NCBI GenBank assembly: GCA_963773835.1
Contig: CAVZCQ010000002.1
Location: 62,001 to 126,000, forward strand
From: JOPF136 sp963773835
Lineage (GTDB): Bacteria; Acidobacteriota; Terriglobia; Acidiferrales; UBA7541
Direction of reading: 5' to 3'
Length of the DNA stretch: 64,000 nucleotides
The translations under genes and the position numbers were made by a program. Positions 9,103-19,040 of this stretch are shown one piece after another (within the stretch, counting starts at the first letter, position 1; each line of letters starts with the position of its first letter). Under the pieces are notes generated by a model, which was not told where the DNA came from, did not search any database, and saw nothing but the letters and a program-made list of their open reading frames with translations.

Positions 9103-9202
9103 CCCACAATCTCCGCCGCAAGTGGCGCAGCCACTCTTGGCTGCGCGCTTTCGCCAGCGCCCAAACCGCTAACTATATACCGCACCTCTTTCCCCTCCAA
9201 GT

Positions 9203-9226
9203 AGCACAGGCTTCAGCCTGTGTGCT
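9203..9226. repeat. Hairpin repeat AGCACAGGC..GCCTGTG
   Basis: AGCACAGGC at 9203-9211, TTCA loop, GCCTGTG at 9216-9222 then TGCT. Same architecture (an 8-9 base stem around a 4-base loop, starting near GCACAG) as the elements at 22709-22730 and 45768-45789, but a different stem sequence. Confidence 0.6.
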
Positions 9227-9275
9227 TTTCGCCCCAGCACATTTTGTACCGCCGTCATTTTTTCCGCCGGCTTGT

Positions 9276-9324
9276 CCTGAGCGTGTCGAAGGGCATCTCC
9301 AAGATCCCGAGCGGAGTCGAGGGG
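9276..9324. repeat. Two copies of the GAGCG-GTCGA-GGGG repeat
   Basis: CCTGAGCGTGTCGAAGGG (9276-9293) and CCCGAGCGGAGTCGAGGGG (9306-9324) are divergent copies of one motif. Near-identical copies of the second form lie at 14981-14999 and 15199-15217. A dispersed intergenic element of unknown role. Confidence 0.6.
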
Positions 9325-9525
9325 TTGCCGGCTTCCCTTCGGTCTTGCGCGCCACCCTACCGCCGGCCTGCCCTGACGCAGGAAGGGCGTTTGTCCGCCA
9401 ATTTCTGGCGCGTCCCGCGCCGGCCTCTGTCCGCTCCTCTTCCGGTCTCCTCATAACCCCCTCCCGTCTCCCGCATCGGATAAAGGGTTGTCGATAAGTG
9501 AATCCGACATGGGGAGATGACGCTC

Positions 9526-10275
9526 ATGGGAAAACTGACAGGCAGGGTTGCGGTGGTTACCGGCGGGTCGAAAGGCATCGGCGCCGCCATCGCGGAGCGA
9601 CTGGGGAAAGAAGGCGCCTCGGTGATCGTTAACTATGCATCGAGCGCGGCGCAGGCCGAAGCCGTAGTGAAGAAAATCCAGGCGGCAGGCGGAAAGGCAA
9701 AGGCGGTACGCGCGGACGTGAGCAAACGGGAAGAAGCCAAACAGCTCATCTCCGCCGCGGTCGCCGAATTCGGCAAGCTCGATATCCTGGTCAACAACGC
9801 GGGCACTTACGAATTCGTTCCGCTGGCGGAGGTTACGGAAGAGCATTTCGATCACACGTTTAATCTGGATGTGAAAGGTGTGCTGTTCGCCACTCAGGCC
9901 GCAGCGAATGCCTTTGACGGAAACGGCGGAAGCGTTGTGAACATCAGTTCCCTCGCCTCCATCGCCAACGCAGCTACCGCGTCCGTGTACAGCGCCGCGA
10001 AGGCCGCGGTGGATTCCATGACCCGCACGCTTGGCGCGGAGCTGGGCCCGCGAAAGATTCGAGTCAACTCTGTTCTGCCTGGCCCGGTACAGACAGAGGG
10101 CACCGCCAACATGAAAGACTTCGAGCAGTTCCGCGACATGATGATCCCGCGCACGCCGCTCGGCCGCGTGGGAACTCCCAACGACATCGCCAGCGTAGTC
10201 GCCTTCCTCGTCTCTGACGATGCAGCGTGGATCACCGGCCAGGCGATCCAAGCGGCAGGCGGCCTGAGCCTCTAA
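9526..10275 (+). CDS. SDR family NAD(P)-dependent oxidoreductase (FabG-like)
   Basis: A 249-residue short-chain dehydrogenase/reductase. It has the cofactor loop TGGSKGIG near the N-terminus, the structural NNAG motif, the catalytic Ser in VVNISSLAS and the YxxxK pair in VYSAAKAAV. The C-terminus (WITGQAIQAAGGLSL) matches 3-oxoacyl-reductase-like SDRs. Start choice: ATG at 9517 touches GGGGAG (9511-9516), while ATG at 9526 lies 9 bases behind it, so 9526 is preferred. It is isolated, with no fatty-acid genes beside it, so the substrate is unknown. Confidence 0.88.
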   Translation: MGKLTGRVAVVTGGSKGIGAAIAERLGKEGASVIVNYASSAAQAEAVVKKIQAAGGKAKAVRADVSKREEAKQLISAAVAEFGKLDILVNNAGTYEFVPLAEVTEEHFDHTFNLDVKGVLFATQAAANAFDGNGGSVVNISSLASIANAATASVYSAAKAAVDSMTRTLGAELGPRKIRVNSVLPGPVQTEGTANMKDFEQFRDMMIPRTPLGRVGTPNDIASVVAFLVSDDAAWITGQAIQAAGGLSL

Positions 10276-10345
10276 TTTTGCACCGCCGACTCCCCAAGCT
10301 TCGGGATTGCCGGCGTCTTTCTTAGGTCGTGCCGCCAACACGTAG

Positions 10346-10366
10346 GGGCACGGGACACCCGTGCCC
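10346..10366. repeat. Palindromic hairpin repeat, GTAGGGGCACG family
   Basis: GGGCACGGG (10346-10354), ACA loop, CCCGTGCCC (10358-10366), preceded by CGTAG. It shares the flank and first half-stem with the copy at 12-31. Confidence 0.65.
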
Positions 10367-10758
10367 TCTGTCTCGGACTTGCCCGCACCCTCCCCGTAGG
10401 GGCGCCGTTTACCGCACCCTCCCTCCCGCCAGCTTTTTCGGTGTCCGCCCACCCTCTCGCCCTCGCCCGACCGAATCCGAACCGCTGCCGCTGGCACGTT
10501 TTTTTGCCGGAAGCCGCTAAGCTCCGCAGTCCAGATGGCTACAATTTCAATGAGATAGCCCTCACGCTTTCCTCCGACCAAAACCGATATCCATAGCCAT
10601 TTCCGTCTTATGTAAACCCAATTCGACTTTCACGAACTCCCACTTTTCCTGCATTTTTCCGCTTTTCCCAATATCGGGATTTTTCACAAAATTCCACAAA
10701 TCTGATGCCCTGGAACCTGCCCTCCGTAACCCTGGCAAAGGAAGGGCACGCCCTGTGG

Positions 10759-10778
10759 GACAGGCATTCTTGCCTGTC
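10759..10778. repeat. Hairpin repeat GACAGGCA..TGCCTGTC
   Basis: GACAGGCA (10759-10766), TTCT loop, TGCCTGTC (10771-10778). Perfect 8-bp stem with a 4-base loop, the same geometry as the GCACAG hairpins elsewhere in the window. Non-coding. Confidence 0.6.
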
Positions 10779-11307
10779 TCCCGCGCCGACAAGCACCGTC
10801 GAACCGATAGGCACGGAGACCTCGCACGCCCCCGAAGCGATGTGTCGGGACGTTCTTCAACAAACTGCATTCCCCCGCACCGGCGCATCCAACCCTGCCC
10901 GCCATCCTCCTGGCGGGTGTCCCCCCGCACTCCCGCCGCCTTTTTCGATCGCCCGCCTGGCCTGAGGAACGAAGGGCCTGCTTGCCTTGCCCATCCCGCC
11001 GCGGCGGGATTCATGTCTGGAGCCTCCTTTCCGGCTCCCCACTTCTACCGCCAGTCCGGATTCGAGAAGAGAAACTGCGGAAGCCGTGCGCACCCTAAGG
11101 CGAGTTCTCCGGATTGTCAAAAACGTGGAGGGTAAGAGAAACTGCCGCAATGCTTGGGCGAATTAACACAGTCCTTTCTAGCGGGGCGCGCCTTATTCGC
11201 GTACTCTTCAGATCATCAAAAAGTGACGCCTCAATCGTGAGCGCATTAATTACACTCGGTTCAGAAATCAAGTGAGAGGACCTGTAGCCGCTGGGCGGAT
11301 CAGGCTA

Positions 11308-11760
11308 ATGAACAAAAGAAGAAAGAGCACTGTGGCCGATGGATTCAACAAACTGGACCTTCACGATGATGCGCTTACATCCGTGAGGGTTCATCCGCCT
11401 CGCAATCACAAGAATTTGACGAGAATTGATTTTCAGTTCCAGGATGACTCGACAGGAAGGATCAAAGTCGTATCGTTTCGAAGCTGTGCCAATTTTCGTT
11501 TCGTCATGGATTTTGACGTTCTAGCCAACCAATGGTGGTGTGGAACCTCTAGCGCTGCGGCCGAAACCGATGCCCGACGGATCACCAAATTCGTGGCGGC
11601 TCAACGGCGTCACTGGAGAACCAAGTACATGCCGCCACTTCGGCCAAACCATCCAATCAGGGCAAAGCTCAAATCGACTCGCGACTACGTCTTGTTCAAA
11701 ATCGCCTTTTTCGGCGGGACGGCTGAAATTCTGGCCAAGAACTACCGCTTCACTCGATAA
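11308..11760 (+). CDS. Hypothetical protein, about 150 residues
   Basis: A 150-residue protein that I do not recognise. The composition looks genuinely coding: LDLHDDALTSVRVHPP, then RIDFQFQDDSTGRIKVVSFRSCANFRFVMDFDVLANQWW. This is an alternating beta pattern with a conserved-looking LHD start, reminiscent of small immunity-like or DUF proteins. No signal peptide or membrane segment. ATG at 11308 is chosen; GTG at 11272 would add 12 residues. It sits alone in an accessory, lower-GC stretch, which suggests horizontal origin. Confidence 0.5.
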   Translation: MNKRRKSTVADGFNKLDLHDDALTSVRVHPPRNHKNLTRIDFQFQDDSTGRIKVVSFRSCANFRFVMDFDVLANQWWCGTSSAAAETDARRITKFVAAQRRHWRTKYMPPLRPNHPIRAKLKSTRDYVLFKIAFFGGTAEILAKNYRFTR

Positions 11761-12245
11761 AGCCTCGTCCCATGTACAGGACGAGCGCATTCCGTCGATC
11801 CACTCCAATTAGGGGGGCGGCTGATGTCTGGCCTGGTCGTTGCCGCGCTACATTCTCAGTGGATCGAGCGGGCCTGAAGGCGTTTGGCGGAGTTCTTTTG
11901 TTGAGGTCAGGCCCCCCTATCATGGAGGAGCTCTAAAGAGGAACGGAAATGGACCTATCCAGAAATCAAAAGGGTTAACTCTGTGGATCGTGGGTCAATC
12001 TCCGAATTGACGACCATACTTCTGGAATCCAGCCTCCTCCCGTGCGACGTGCATTGGAGTGTCCCGTGCTTCAGGCGCTAGGGGCAGGATCCTGTTTCAA
12101 AATATTCAAAGGTCGGAAAGCGATGCCGAACACAACGGGAGGTGAGGCGCGAGCGCCCGGAGGTCTCGTCAGAACTAGCGAAACTGGGTGGTTGAATTTG
12201 TACAATAACGCACAGCCGTAGAATGGTCGGCAGGAGGGGAAGGCC
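11761..12245. other. Intergenic spacer, no gene seen
   Basis: A 485-base spacer between the hypothetical gene and the TonB-C protein. No supported reading frame. The last 15 bases hold the AGGAGGGGAAGG ribosome-binding site of the next gene. Confidence 0.4.
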
Positions 12246-13118
12246 ATGAGAATCCGGTTGCTCCTGGTTTTGACGCTTACTGCGCAGCTCGCCTTAGTGC
12301 TGGCGGTCGTCTCCAAGGTAATGGCGCAAGATTCTCCTAAAATCTTGCCCAGCGTGGTTCAGCACTCCGTACCACTCTATCCACCGCTCGCGCGCCAAGC
12401 TCGCATCGAGGGAGAAGTACGTGTCAGGATCACGACCGACGGAGAGTCGGTGAAAGACGCCAACGCTGAAACTGGTCCGCCCTTGCTCCGAAAAGTGGCC
12501 GAGGAAAATGTTCGTACGTGGAAATTTGCCGCCCACACCCCAGACACCTTTCACGTCACCTTTCGCTACAAGCTCATTACCGGCGGTACGGATGTGGAAT
12601 TTCTGGAATTACCTGCTGTAGTGAAAGTATTGGCGTCTCCGCCGGAAATGGCTGTTAATTACACCTGCGAGGGTTGCGGGACATCTGTGGAGGCGGAGAA
12701 TCTGTACGCAGTGGCACTGTCCGTCAGCCTTGCAGAAATGGAGAAATCCTGGGGCGAGATCGATGACCGTGATGGAGGCAGCCAGGTGCGTACGGACTAC
12801 CACCGCATGCCGGTTGAAAAGGACCCGGAGATCACGGATCACCTGCCAGTGCAATTTGAGGGGCATCGTGTCGAGTACCTGGATACAGAATCGCAGATCG
12901 CTCGCTACCAGAAACTTCGGAAGGAATTCGCCATTCTTCGAGTTCGTCCCATACAGGCCGGTCGCGGACGATTGAAAATCCAAGTGTCCACCTCCTGGGT
13001 GAGCTATAAGAAAGGGAGGTTGATGCTTGCAGTGTCAGATTGGAGCGATGTTGAATTCCGGTTCGATTGCGAAAAACAGAACTTCGTGGTTTCGAGCGTG
13101 AGGCTCGGTGGAATTTGA
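12246..13118 (+). CDS. Secreted protein with TonB C-terminal-like domain
   Basis: A 290-residue exported protein. It has an N-terminal hydrophobic signal segment ending at about VMAQD (residue 29). A TonB-C-like domain follows at about 40-112 (YPPLARQARIEGEVRVRITTD, then VRTWKFAAHTPDTFHVTFRYKL). The roughly 170-residue tail is unrecognised and includes a CEGCG pair of cysteines. A strong ribosome-binding site (AGGAGGGGAAGG) supports the ATG. It lacks the membrane anchor and Pro-rich spacer of true TonB, so it is more likely a stand-alone periplasmic TonB-C protein of the type common in Acidobacteriota. Function unknown. Confidence 0.7.
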   Translation: MRIRLLLVLTLTAQLALVLAVVSKVMAQDSPKILPSVVQHSVPLYPPLARQARIEGEVRVRITTDGESVKDANAETGPPLLRKVAEENVRTWKFAAHTPDTFHVTFRYKLITGGTDVEFLELPAVVKVLASPPEMAVNYTCEGCGTSVEAENLYAVALSVSLAEMEKSWGEIDDRDGGSQVRTDYHRMPVEKDPEITDHLPVQFEGHRVEYLDTESQIARYQKLRKEFAILRVRPIQAGRGRLKIQVSTSWVSYKKGRLMLAVSDWSDVEFRFDCEKQNFVVSSVRLGGI

Positions 13119-13189
13119 TGCGTGGGCTTAGGTGCCAATCATGATTCCGGGCGGATGGCGAAGCACTCGGAAGCTAGCTCGGTGCCAAG

Positions 13190-13381
13190 TCAGTGGATCG
13201 AGCGGTCCTCCGGCTCGATTTCAACTCGGAAGAGCGGGATGCCAGCTTCTCGCAACGCCTCCTCCATACGTGCGTTGTAAGCCTCGTCATATACAGATTG
13301 CAGGGTTTCGCCCAGTTCTGCCAAGCTGGCTTCCAGCGTCGCTAGTTCCGCGGCGAAATCGGCCTTCTCAAAGCTCGCCAT
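13190..13381 (-). CDS. Small acidic helical hypothetical protein
   Basis: A 63-residue protein starting MASFEKADFAAELATLEASL, predicted almost wholly helical and acidic, with no recognised domain. The ATG at 13381 is preferred over a longer frame starting at 13417. It lies just downstream of the PIN-domain remnant on the same strand, in a toxin-antitoxin-like neighbourhood. I cannot show that it is an antitoxin, because antitoxins normally precede VapC toxins and this gene follows. Confidence 0.4.
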   Translation of the reverse strand: MASFEKADFAAELATLEASLAELGETLQSVYDEAYNARMEEALREAGIPLFRVEIEPEDRSIH

Positions 13382-13423
13382 GCTGTAATTGACCTGACAC
13401 TGTGCGGCCTCCCGCAAGCAGTC

Positions 13424-13717
13424 TCAGACAGCGACGAGCTCGACCCCGGCGGAAACGGCTGCCCTGCGGAGGTTCGCGTCGTTCGTCGCCAGCGGCAAAC
13501 GGGAGCGCACGCCGACCGCGAGGTAAGCCGCATCGTAATTCGTCAAGCCGTGGGATCCTGCGAGCGCGGGCAGTTCGAGGATTTCAGACTCAGTCTGTTG
13601 TGCACTGTCGATGGGAAGTGCTCTTAGCATCGCCAGGAACCCGTCAATTTGCTCCCCGGATATCCGCTTGCGGCGGTAGGCCATCAGAAGCCCGTTCCCG
13701 ACTTCATAGAACCAATA
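13424..13717 (-). pseudogene. VapC-like PIN-domain toxin remnant, N-terminus missing
   Basis: The translated frame reads YWFYEVGNGLLMAYRRKRIS, then LTNYDAAYLAVGVRSRLPLATND and a final VELVAV. This is the C-terminal two thirds of a VapC/PIN ribonuclease. The second, third and fourth acidic positions are present (Glu in YEV, Asp in NYDAAY, Asp in TND). The first catalytic Asp and roughly 40 N-terminal residues are absent: the open frame upstream is unrelated sequence that enters the RES gene. No VapB-type antitoxin is upstream. Read as a decayed toxin; an internal ATG at 13684 could still give an 86-residue fragment. Confidence 0.65.
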
Positions 13718-13754
13718 TGCTTTAGAACCGCTGGGTGGAGAGACGAACAGTGAA

Positions 13755-14429
13755 TCAGTGGCTGATGACGGGCGGCTGTCCAGGATCGTGGAAGGCGAGT
13801 TTCACAGTTCGGCCTTGGCGAACATTGGTGACCAGGGCCGGCCGGAAGCACACCAGGCACGTGCCGTGGGAGCGCCGAACGCTCAGGTAAATGATCCCTG
13901 CGGATCCGGACGCAAGCAGTGCCTTTGCAAGATTCTGTGAACTCCCGTAACTATTCGGATTGAGGCAGTCCGAATAGTTGGCGTCCCCGCGGATGTCATG
14001 GAAGTCGGCCCGAAAATCCGCCAGGTAGTCATGAAAAGTGAATGTCTCGGGCTCCGCCCAATCCACCTCGATCAATTCCTGTGCCTTGTGGAAGGCGATC
14101 TCGGCCTCAGCCGTTTCGAGTTCGAACGCCGCATACCACGCGCCTCGGTCGGGGCTGTTGAACCGGCTGCCCGCAGGTTGGGCGTGGGTGAAAGCTGCAT
14201 TCACGATCTGCGCATACGCGACACCAAACAGCAGTTCGTGGACGCTGATGCCCGGAAGAAGGTTGGCCTCTCCGAGCAATCGGTCGTTCGTGGCTCCGTC
14301 GAGCTCAAACAGTTCCTGGAGTTCCTTTTCATCCTCGGCGAGCCTGCTCAGAACGCTTTCGTCGGTTTGGCGCGAGGGAAGGAGACGATGGGTGTCGTCC
14401 TGCCGTAGTGCGGAAATTTTGGGCGTCAC
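13755..14429 (-). CDS. RES domain toxin of a RES-Xre toxin-antitoxin system
   Basis: A 224-residue protein with RES-family features. RFNSPDRGAWYAAFELETAEAEIAFHK holds the conserved Arg and Glu, and the later segment GSAGIIYLSVRRSHGTCLVCFRP carries the conserved Ser. RES toxins are known to degrade NAD+ (ParT, MbcT), with DNA and growth effects that follow from this. The start overlaps the antitoxin stop by 4 bases, typical of antitoxin-first RES-Xre operons. The length is somewhat above the usual core because of an N-terminal helical extension. Activity is inferred from family and context only. Confidence 0.8.
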   Translation of the reverse strand: MTPKISALRQDDTHRLLPSRQTDESVLSRLAEDEKELQELFELDGATNDRLLGEANLLPGISVHELLFGVAYAQIVNAAFTHAQPAGSRFNSPDRGAWYAAFELETAEAEIAFHKAQELIEVDWAEPETFTFHDYLADFRADFHDIRGDANYSDCLNPNSYGSSQNLAKALLASGSAGIIYLSVRRSHGTCLVCFRPALVTNVRQGRTVKLAFHDPGQPPVISH

Positions 14430-14860
14430 CGGCCCCCTCGGCGGGCATCGAGCAACTGCCGGACACGGACGAGTGCGGGCACTCCGCCCTTGATCATGTA
14501 ATTCAGGGGCTTCTCTCCCTCAAACATCGGGTTCGAGTTCGGCAGGCTCACCCACGAGTCCGCCAGCTTGCCACTGTAGAGGATGTTCAGCGCCTTGAAG
14601 ATCCCCACGAGCAGAGAAATCCTTGTGAGTTTGTCTTGGTCGAGGATTTTCTTCTGCCCGCGCTTGAGCTGGTAAAAGACGCCATTGGACACCCCACCCA
14701 AGAGCTGCCGAGCGGCCTTGTCTCGCAATCCCCATTCCTTGGCGAGTTTGAAGAAGGCAGGAACCGCAGCACGGCTGAGCCGCTCCTGCACTCGTTTGTC
14801 CGACAGGTCCGGAGCGGATTGTGTAGAAAAGCCCGCGAGAGGCTGTGGGGCAATTACCAT
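14426..14860 (-). CDS. Xre/MbcA/ParS-type antitoxin (DUF2384-like toxin-binding domain)
   Basis: A 144-residue protein upstream of, and overlapping, the RES toxin gene. The C-terminus NPMFEGEKPLNYMIKGGVPALVRVRQLLDARRGG is the classical Xre-MbcA-ParS toxin-binding domain. The N-terminal helices (about residues 15-70) form the Xre-like DNA-binding part. GGAGG lies 4 bases before the ATG. Such antitoxins bind the toxin and repress their own promoter, so autoregulation is expected but no operator was identified. Confidence 0.82.
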   Translation of the reverse strand: MVIAPQPLAGFSTQSAPDLSDKRVQERLSRAAVPAFFKLAKEWGLRDKAARQLLGGVSNGVFYQLKRGQKKILDQDKLTRISLLVGIFKALNILYSGKLADSWVSLPNSNPMFEGEKPLNYMIKGGVPALVRVRQLLDARRGGR

Positions 14861-14973
14861 GAAACCTCCATCCGTGGAGCATCATACCTACATATATGGA
14901 GAAACGCAAGAGATAGCATGCTGACCCTGACGAAGCAACGGCCAGAGCTCTCATCCGACCAGGATGCGCGCCG

Positions 14974-15009
14974 TTTGCGTCCCGGGCGGAGTCGAGGGGC
15001 CCACCCATC
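14974..15009. repeat. 36-base direct repeat, copy 1
   Basis: Starts TTTGCGTCCCGGGCGGAGTC and ends GGGGCCCACCCATC. Copy 2 is at 15192-15227 with a single G/A difference. Its core is the GAGCG-GTCGA-GGGG motif also found at 9306-9324. Confidence 0.75.
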
Positions 15010-15191
15010 CCCGCCGTCTATCCCTTGCTCCCTCTCTCCCTCTCTCCCATCCCGCTGGCCACTGACCACTCGCCACTGACCACTGCCTCTATCAGCCTCT
15101 ACCCCTTACCTCCCGGCCCGCGTCGTTTTAAACCCTGTTGCCCCGGGGGCACACCTGCTTTTAATGCGTCCACTTTGACCGCCCCGCGCCT

Positions 15192-15227
15192 TTTGCGTCC
15201 CGAGCGGAGTCGAGGGGCCCACCCATC
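15192..15227. repeat. 36-base direct repeat, copy 2
   Basis: Matches copy 1 at 14974-15009 at 35 of 36 positions, 218 bases apart in the same orientation. Recombination between copies would delete about 218 bases upstream of lepA. Confidence 0.75.
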
Positions 15228-15267
15228 TCCCTCCCCACTCGCCATCGGAGCCCTGCGGCGGGGCGGA

Positions 15268-15297
15268 GATCCCGATTCCATCGGGACCAGCCACTCG
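15268..15297. repeat. Palindromic repeat, TCCCGAT..ATCGGGA family
   Basis: CCCGAT (15271-15276), TCC, ATCGGG (15280-15285), followed by ACCAGCCACT. A close relative of the element at 2860-2889, including the downstream GCCACT word. Confidence 0.65.
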
Positions 15298-15365
15298 TCA
15301 CTGCCTTTTGGCCTCACCGGAACTATGTCAAACTGAACTGCTAGGCGTTACGACGCCTCGCTCCC

Positions 15366-17174
<1,809 letters not shown>

Positions 17175-17187
17175 CGGTTTCCGCCCG

Positions 17188-18543
17188 CTACGATTTGTTC
17201 TTCACATCCGCAGTCAATCTCCCACGGTGAAGTTGGACAGCAATCTCATCGCCGACAGAAACAGCATCTGAGTTCCGCAGCGGGTTTCCCAGTCGATCGT
17301 ACACAACCGCATAGCCGCGCTCGAGAACCCGGAGCGGGCTGCGCTCCTCGAGCTGGGTGCCGAGGCGCGCGACGCGCTCGGCACGGGCGCGCAGCAGGCG
17401 CTCGATGCGGATGCCCACGTCCTGCCGGCGGCGCGCCAGGCGGAACTCGAGCGCGGCGATGCGCGGCCGGAAGTCGAATGAGCGCACGTGCGCCTGGGCC
17501 ACCTCCATGCGGCGCCGCGAATGCTCGAGGCGCCTGCGCAGCGATTCACCGAGGCGCGCGGTGAGTTCGTCGGCGCGCTGGCGGTGCTGCCGCAGCAGGT
17601 AGTCGAGCCGGCGGAAACCGCGATGCGCTTCCAGCTCGTGGAGGCGGGCGCGGCGGGCAAGCAACACCAGGCGCACGTGCTGCGCGAGCGAGCGGGCGAG
17701 CTGCTCGATGTGGCGCAGGAATTCGTCGCGGGTGCGCACGACGATTTCCGCGGCGTTCGAGGGAGTGGAGGCGCGGACGTCGGCCACAAAATCGGCGATG
17801 GTGAAATCCGTTTCGTGGCCGATGCCCGTGATGACCGGAATGGGGCACGTGGCGATGGCCCGGGCCACCTGCTCCTCGTTGAACGCCCACAGGTCTTCGA
17901 GCGAGCCGCCGCCGCGGACCAGTAGCAAAACATCCGCAGCCTGGCGCTTGCCGAAATATTCGAGCGCGGCGGCAATTTCGCCGGGGGCCTCGTCGCCCTG
18001 CACGCGCACGGGATAGAGCAGCACGTACACGTTTGGGAAGCGGCGCTTGAGGATGCGCAGAACGTCGCGGACGGCCGCGCCGGTGGGCGAAGTGACCAAC
18101 CCGATGCGGCGCGGGAGAAGCGGCAGAGGTTTCTTGCGCGCCGGGTCGAACAGGCCCTCCGCCTCGAGGCGGGCCTTCATCTGCTCGAAGGCGAGCTGGA
18201 GCGCGCCGAGGCCGATGGGCTCGATCTGAGTGACATAGACCTGATACTCGCCGCGCGCCTCATAGACGCTCACCGAGCCGCGCAGGGTGACGTTCAGGCC
18301 GTCTTCGGGGCGGAATTTGATGCCGCGCAGCTTGTCGCGAAAGCAGGCGCAGCGGATCTGGGCTTTCTCGTCCTTCAGCGTGAAGTAGATGTGCCCGGCC
18401 TGGGAGGCACGCGTGTTCGAGATTTCACCCGCGATCCAGATGTCGTCGAATTCGGCTTCGAGCAGGTCGCGGATGCGCGCGGTGAGCTGGCTGACCGTCC
18501 AGACCTTTCGCTCGGGGACGAGATTCAGGGTGAACTGCGTCAT
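17188..18543 (-). CDS. xseA: Exodeoxyribonuclease VII large subunit
   Basis: A 451-residue XseA, the catalytic subunit of the single-strand DNA exonuclease VII. The N-terminal OB fold is visible (DIWIAGEISN, then AGHIYFTLKDEKAQIRC). It is followed by the catalytic region (RGGGSLEDLWAFNEE, GIGHETDFTIADFVAD) and a long Arg-rich coiled coil (about residues 260-390) that binds XseB. The small subunit gene xseB, often adjacent, is not next to it and was not seen in the window. Confidence 0.96.
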   Translation of the reverse strand: MTQFTLNLVPERKVWTVSQLTARIRDLLEAEFDDIWIAGEISNTRASQAGHIYFTLKDEKAQIRCACFRDKLRGIKFRPEDGLNVTLRGSVSVYEARGEYQVYVTQIEPIGLGALQLAFEQMKARLEAEGLFDPARKKPLPLLPRRIGLVTSPTGAAVRDVLRILKRRFPNVYVLLYPVRVQGDEAPGEIAAALEYFGKRQAADVLLLVRGGGSLEDLWAFNEEQVARAIATCPIPVITGIGHETDFTIADFVADVRASTPSNAAEIVVRTRDEFLRHIEQLARSLAQHVRLVLLARRARLHELEAHRGFRRLDYLLRQHRQRADELTARLGESLRRRLEHSRRRMEVAQAHVRSFDFRPRIAALEFRLARRRQDVGIRIERLLRARAERVARLGTQLEERSPLRVLERGYAVVYDRLGNPLRNSDAVSVGDEIAVQLHRGRLTADVKNKS

Positions 18544-18597
18544 GGAATTGGTCGGCTCGGTAAGGGCCGCGTGCCGATCCTAAGTGACAAAAGGAGT

Positions 18598-18831
18598 TTA
18601 CCGCCGGAAGCTCGAGAAGAGCCACGAAAGAAGCGTGAGCACCAGACTCAGCACCAGACAGGTGACGATGGGGAAATAAAAGGTGGAGCTCTTGCCGTGC
18701 ACCAGGATGTCGCCTGGGAGCCGGCCGAGACGGAACGGCAGCTTCGAGCCGGCGAAGAGCACCGCGCCCACCACCACAAGCAGCAGCCCGATGCCGATGA
18801 GCAGCTTCCCGGATTCGCGGAGGGGATCCAT
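18598..18831 (-). CDS. DUF2905-like small membrane protein
   Basis: A 77-residue protein with two membrane segments: KLLIGIGLLLVVVGAVLFAG near residues 9-28, and a second hydrophobic helix near residues 52-73. The loop FRLGRLPGDILVHG between them is the hallmark of the DUF2905 family. Function unknown. It starts at ATG 18831, 54 bases downstream (minus strand) of the pentanucleotide tandem repeat. It may be co-transcribed with xseA 54 bases further on. Confidence 0.8.
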   Translation of the reverse strand: MDPLRESGKLLIGIGLLLVVVGAVLFAGSKLPFRLGRLPGDILVHGKSSTFYFPIVTCLVLSLVLTLLSWLFSSFRR

Positions 18832-18884
18832 TGCAGTATTTGGTGCTTGGAGACGGCCGAAGGTTGCAAGCGTGAGCGGGGATG

Positions 18885-18917
18885 GGAGAGGAGAGGAGAG
18901 GAGAGGAGAGGAGAGGA
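18885..18917. repeat. GGAGA pentanucleotide tandem repeat
   Basis: Six perfect GGAGA units plus GGA. It lies in the 209-base spacer between ndk and the DUF2905 gene, upstream of the latter's start on the minus strand (where it reads TCTCC). Such a microsatellite can change length by slippage and alter promoter spacing. Confidence 0.8.
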
Positions 18918-19040
18918 TGCCCTGCGAGTTGGAGAGAGATTTTGGGTGTCGGCGAGGAAAAGGCGAGAGGCCGCTAAACCCCGCGTCCTCTCGCACTCAA
19001 AGGGCTTCGCGCTGCACGCACTGGACGTGGTGCAGAGTGG

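Larger units (their letters stand above)
9103..9525. other. Repeat-filled intergenic spacer
   Basis: No gene is supported here. The spacer holds a hairpin (9203-9226) and two copies of a CCYGAGCG..GTCGA.GGG repeat (9276-9293 and 9306-9324). The neighbouring genes point away from each other, so any promoters for both must lie here. I see no convincing -35/-10 pair. Confidence 0.5.
10276..11307. other. One-kilobase non-coding accessory spacer with several repeats
   Basis: No confident gene. It contains palindromes at 10291-10306 (TCCCCAAGCTTCGGGA), 10346-10366 and 10759-10778. At about 10570-10705 it contains an A+T-richer stretch whose minus-strand translation (WNFVKNPDIGKSGKMQEKW and following) looks coding-like but has no start, stop context or domain I can name. 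The rest is proline/arginine-type shadow frames. Confidence 0.5.
14861..15365. other. Spacer upstream of lepA with direct repeats and a palindrome
   Basis: No gene supported. It holds a 36-base direct repeat (14974-15009 and 15192-15227, one mismatch) and the TCCCGAT-type palindrome at 15268-15297. Pyrimidine-rich text with repeated CCACTCGCCACTGACCACTG-like words fills the rest. It must contain the promoters of both the divergent antitoxin operon and lepA. Confidence 0.5.

Noticed and set aside
4609..9204. Very long plus-strand open frame (1531 codons) antisense to the crotonase, dehydrogenase and TPR genes.
   Set aside because: It is rich in Arg, His and Pro with no domain, and mirrors three well-supported minus-strand genes. 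Long antisense frames are expected in GC-rich DNA.
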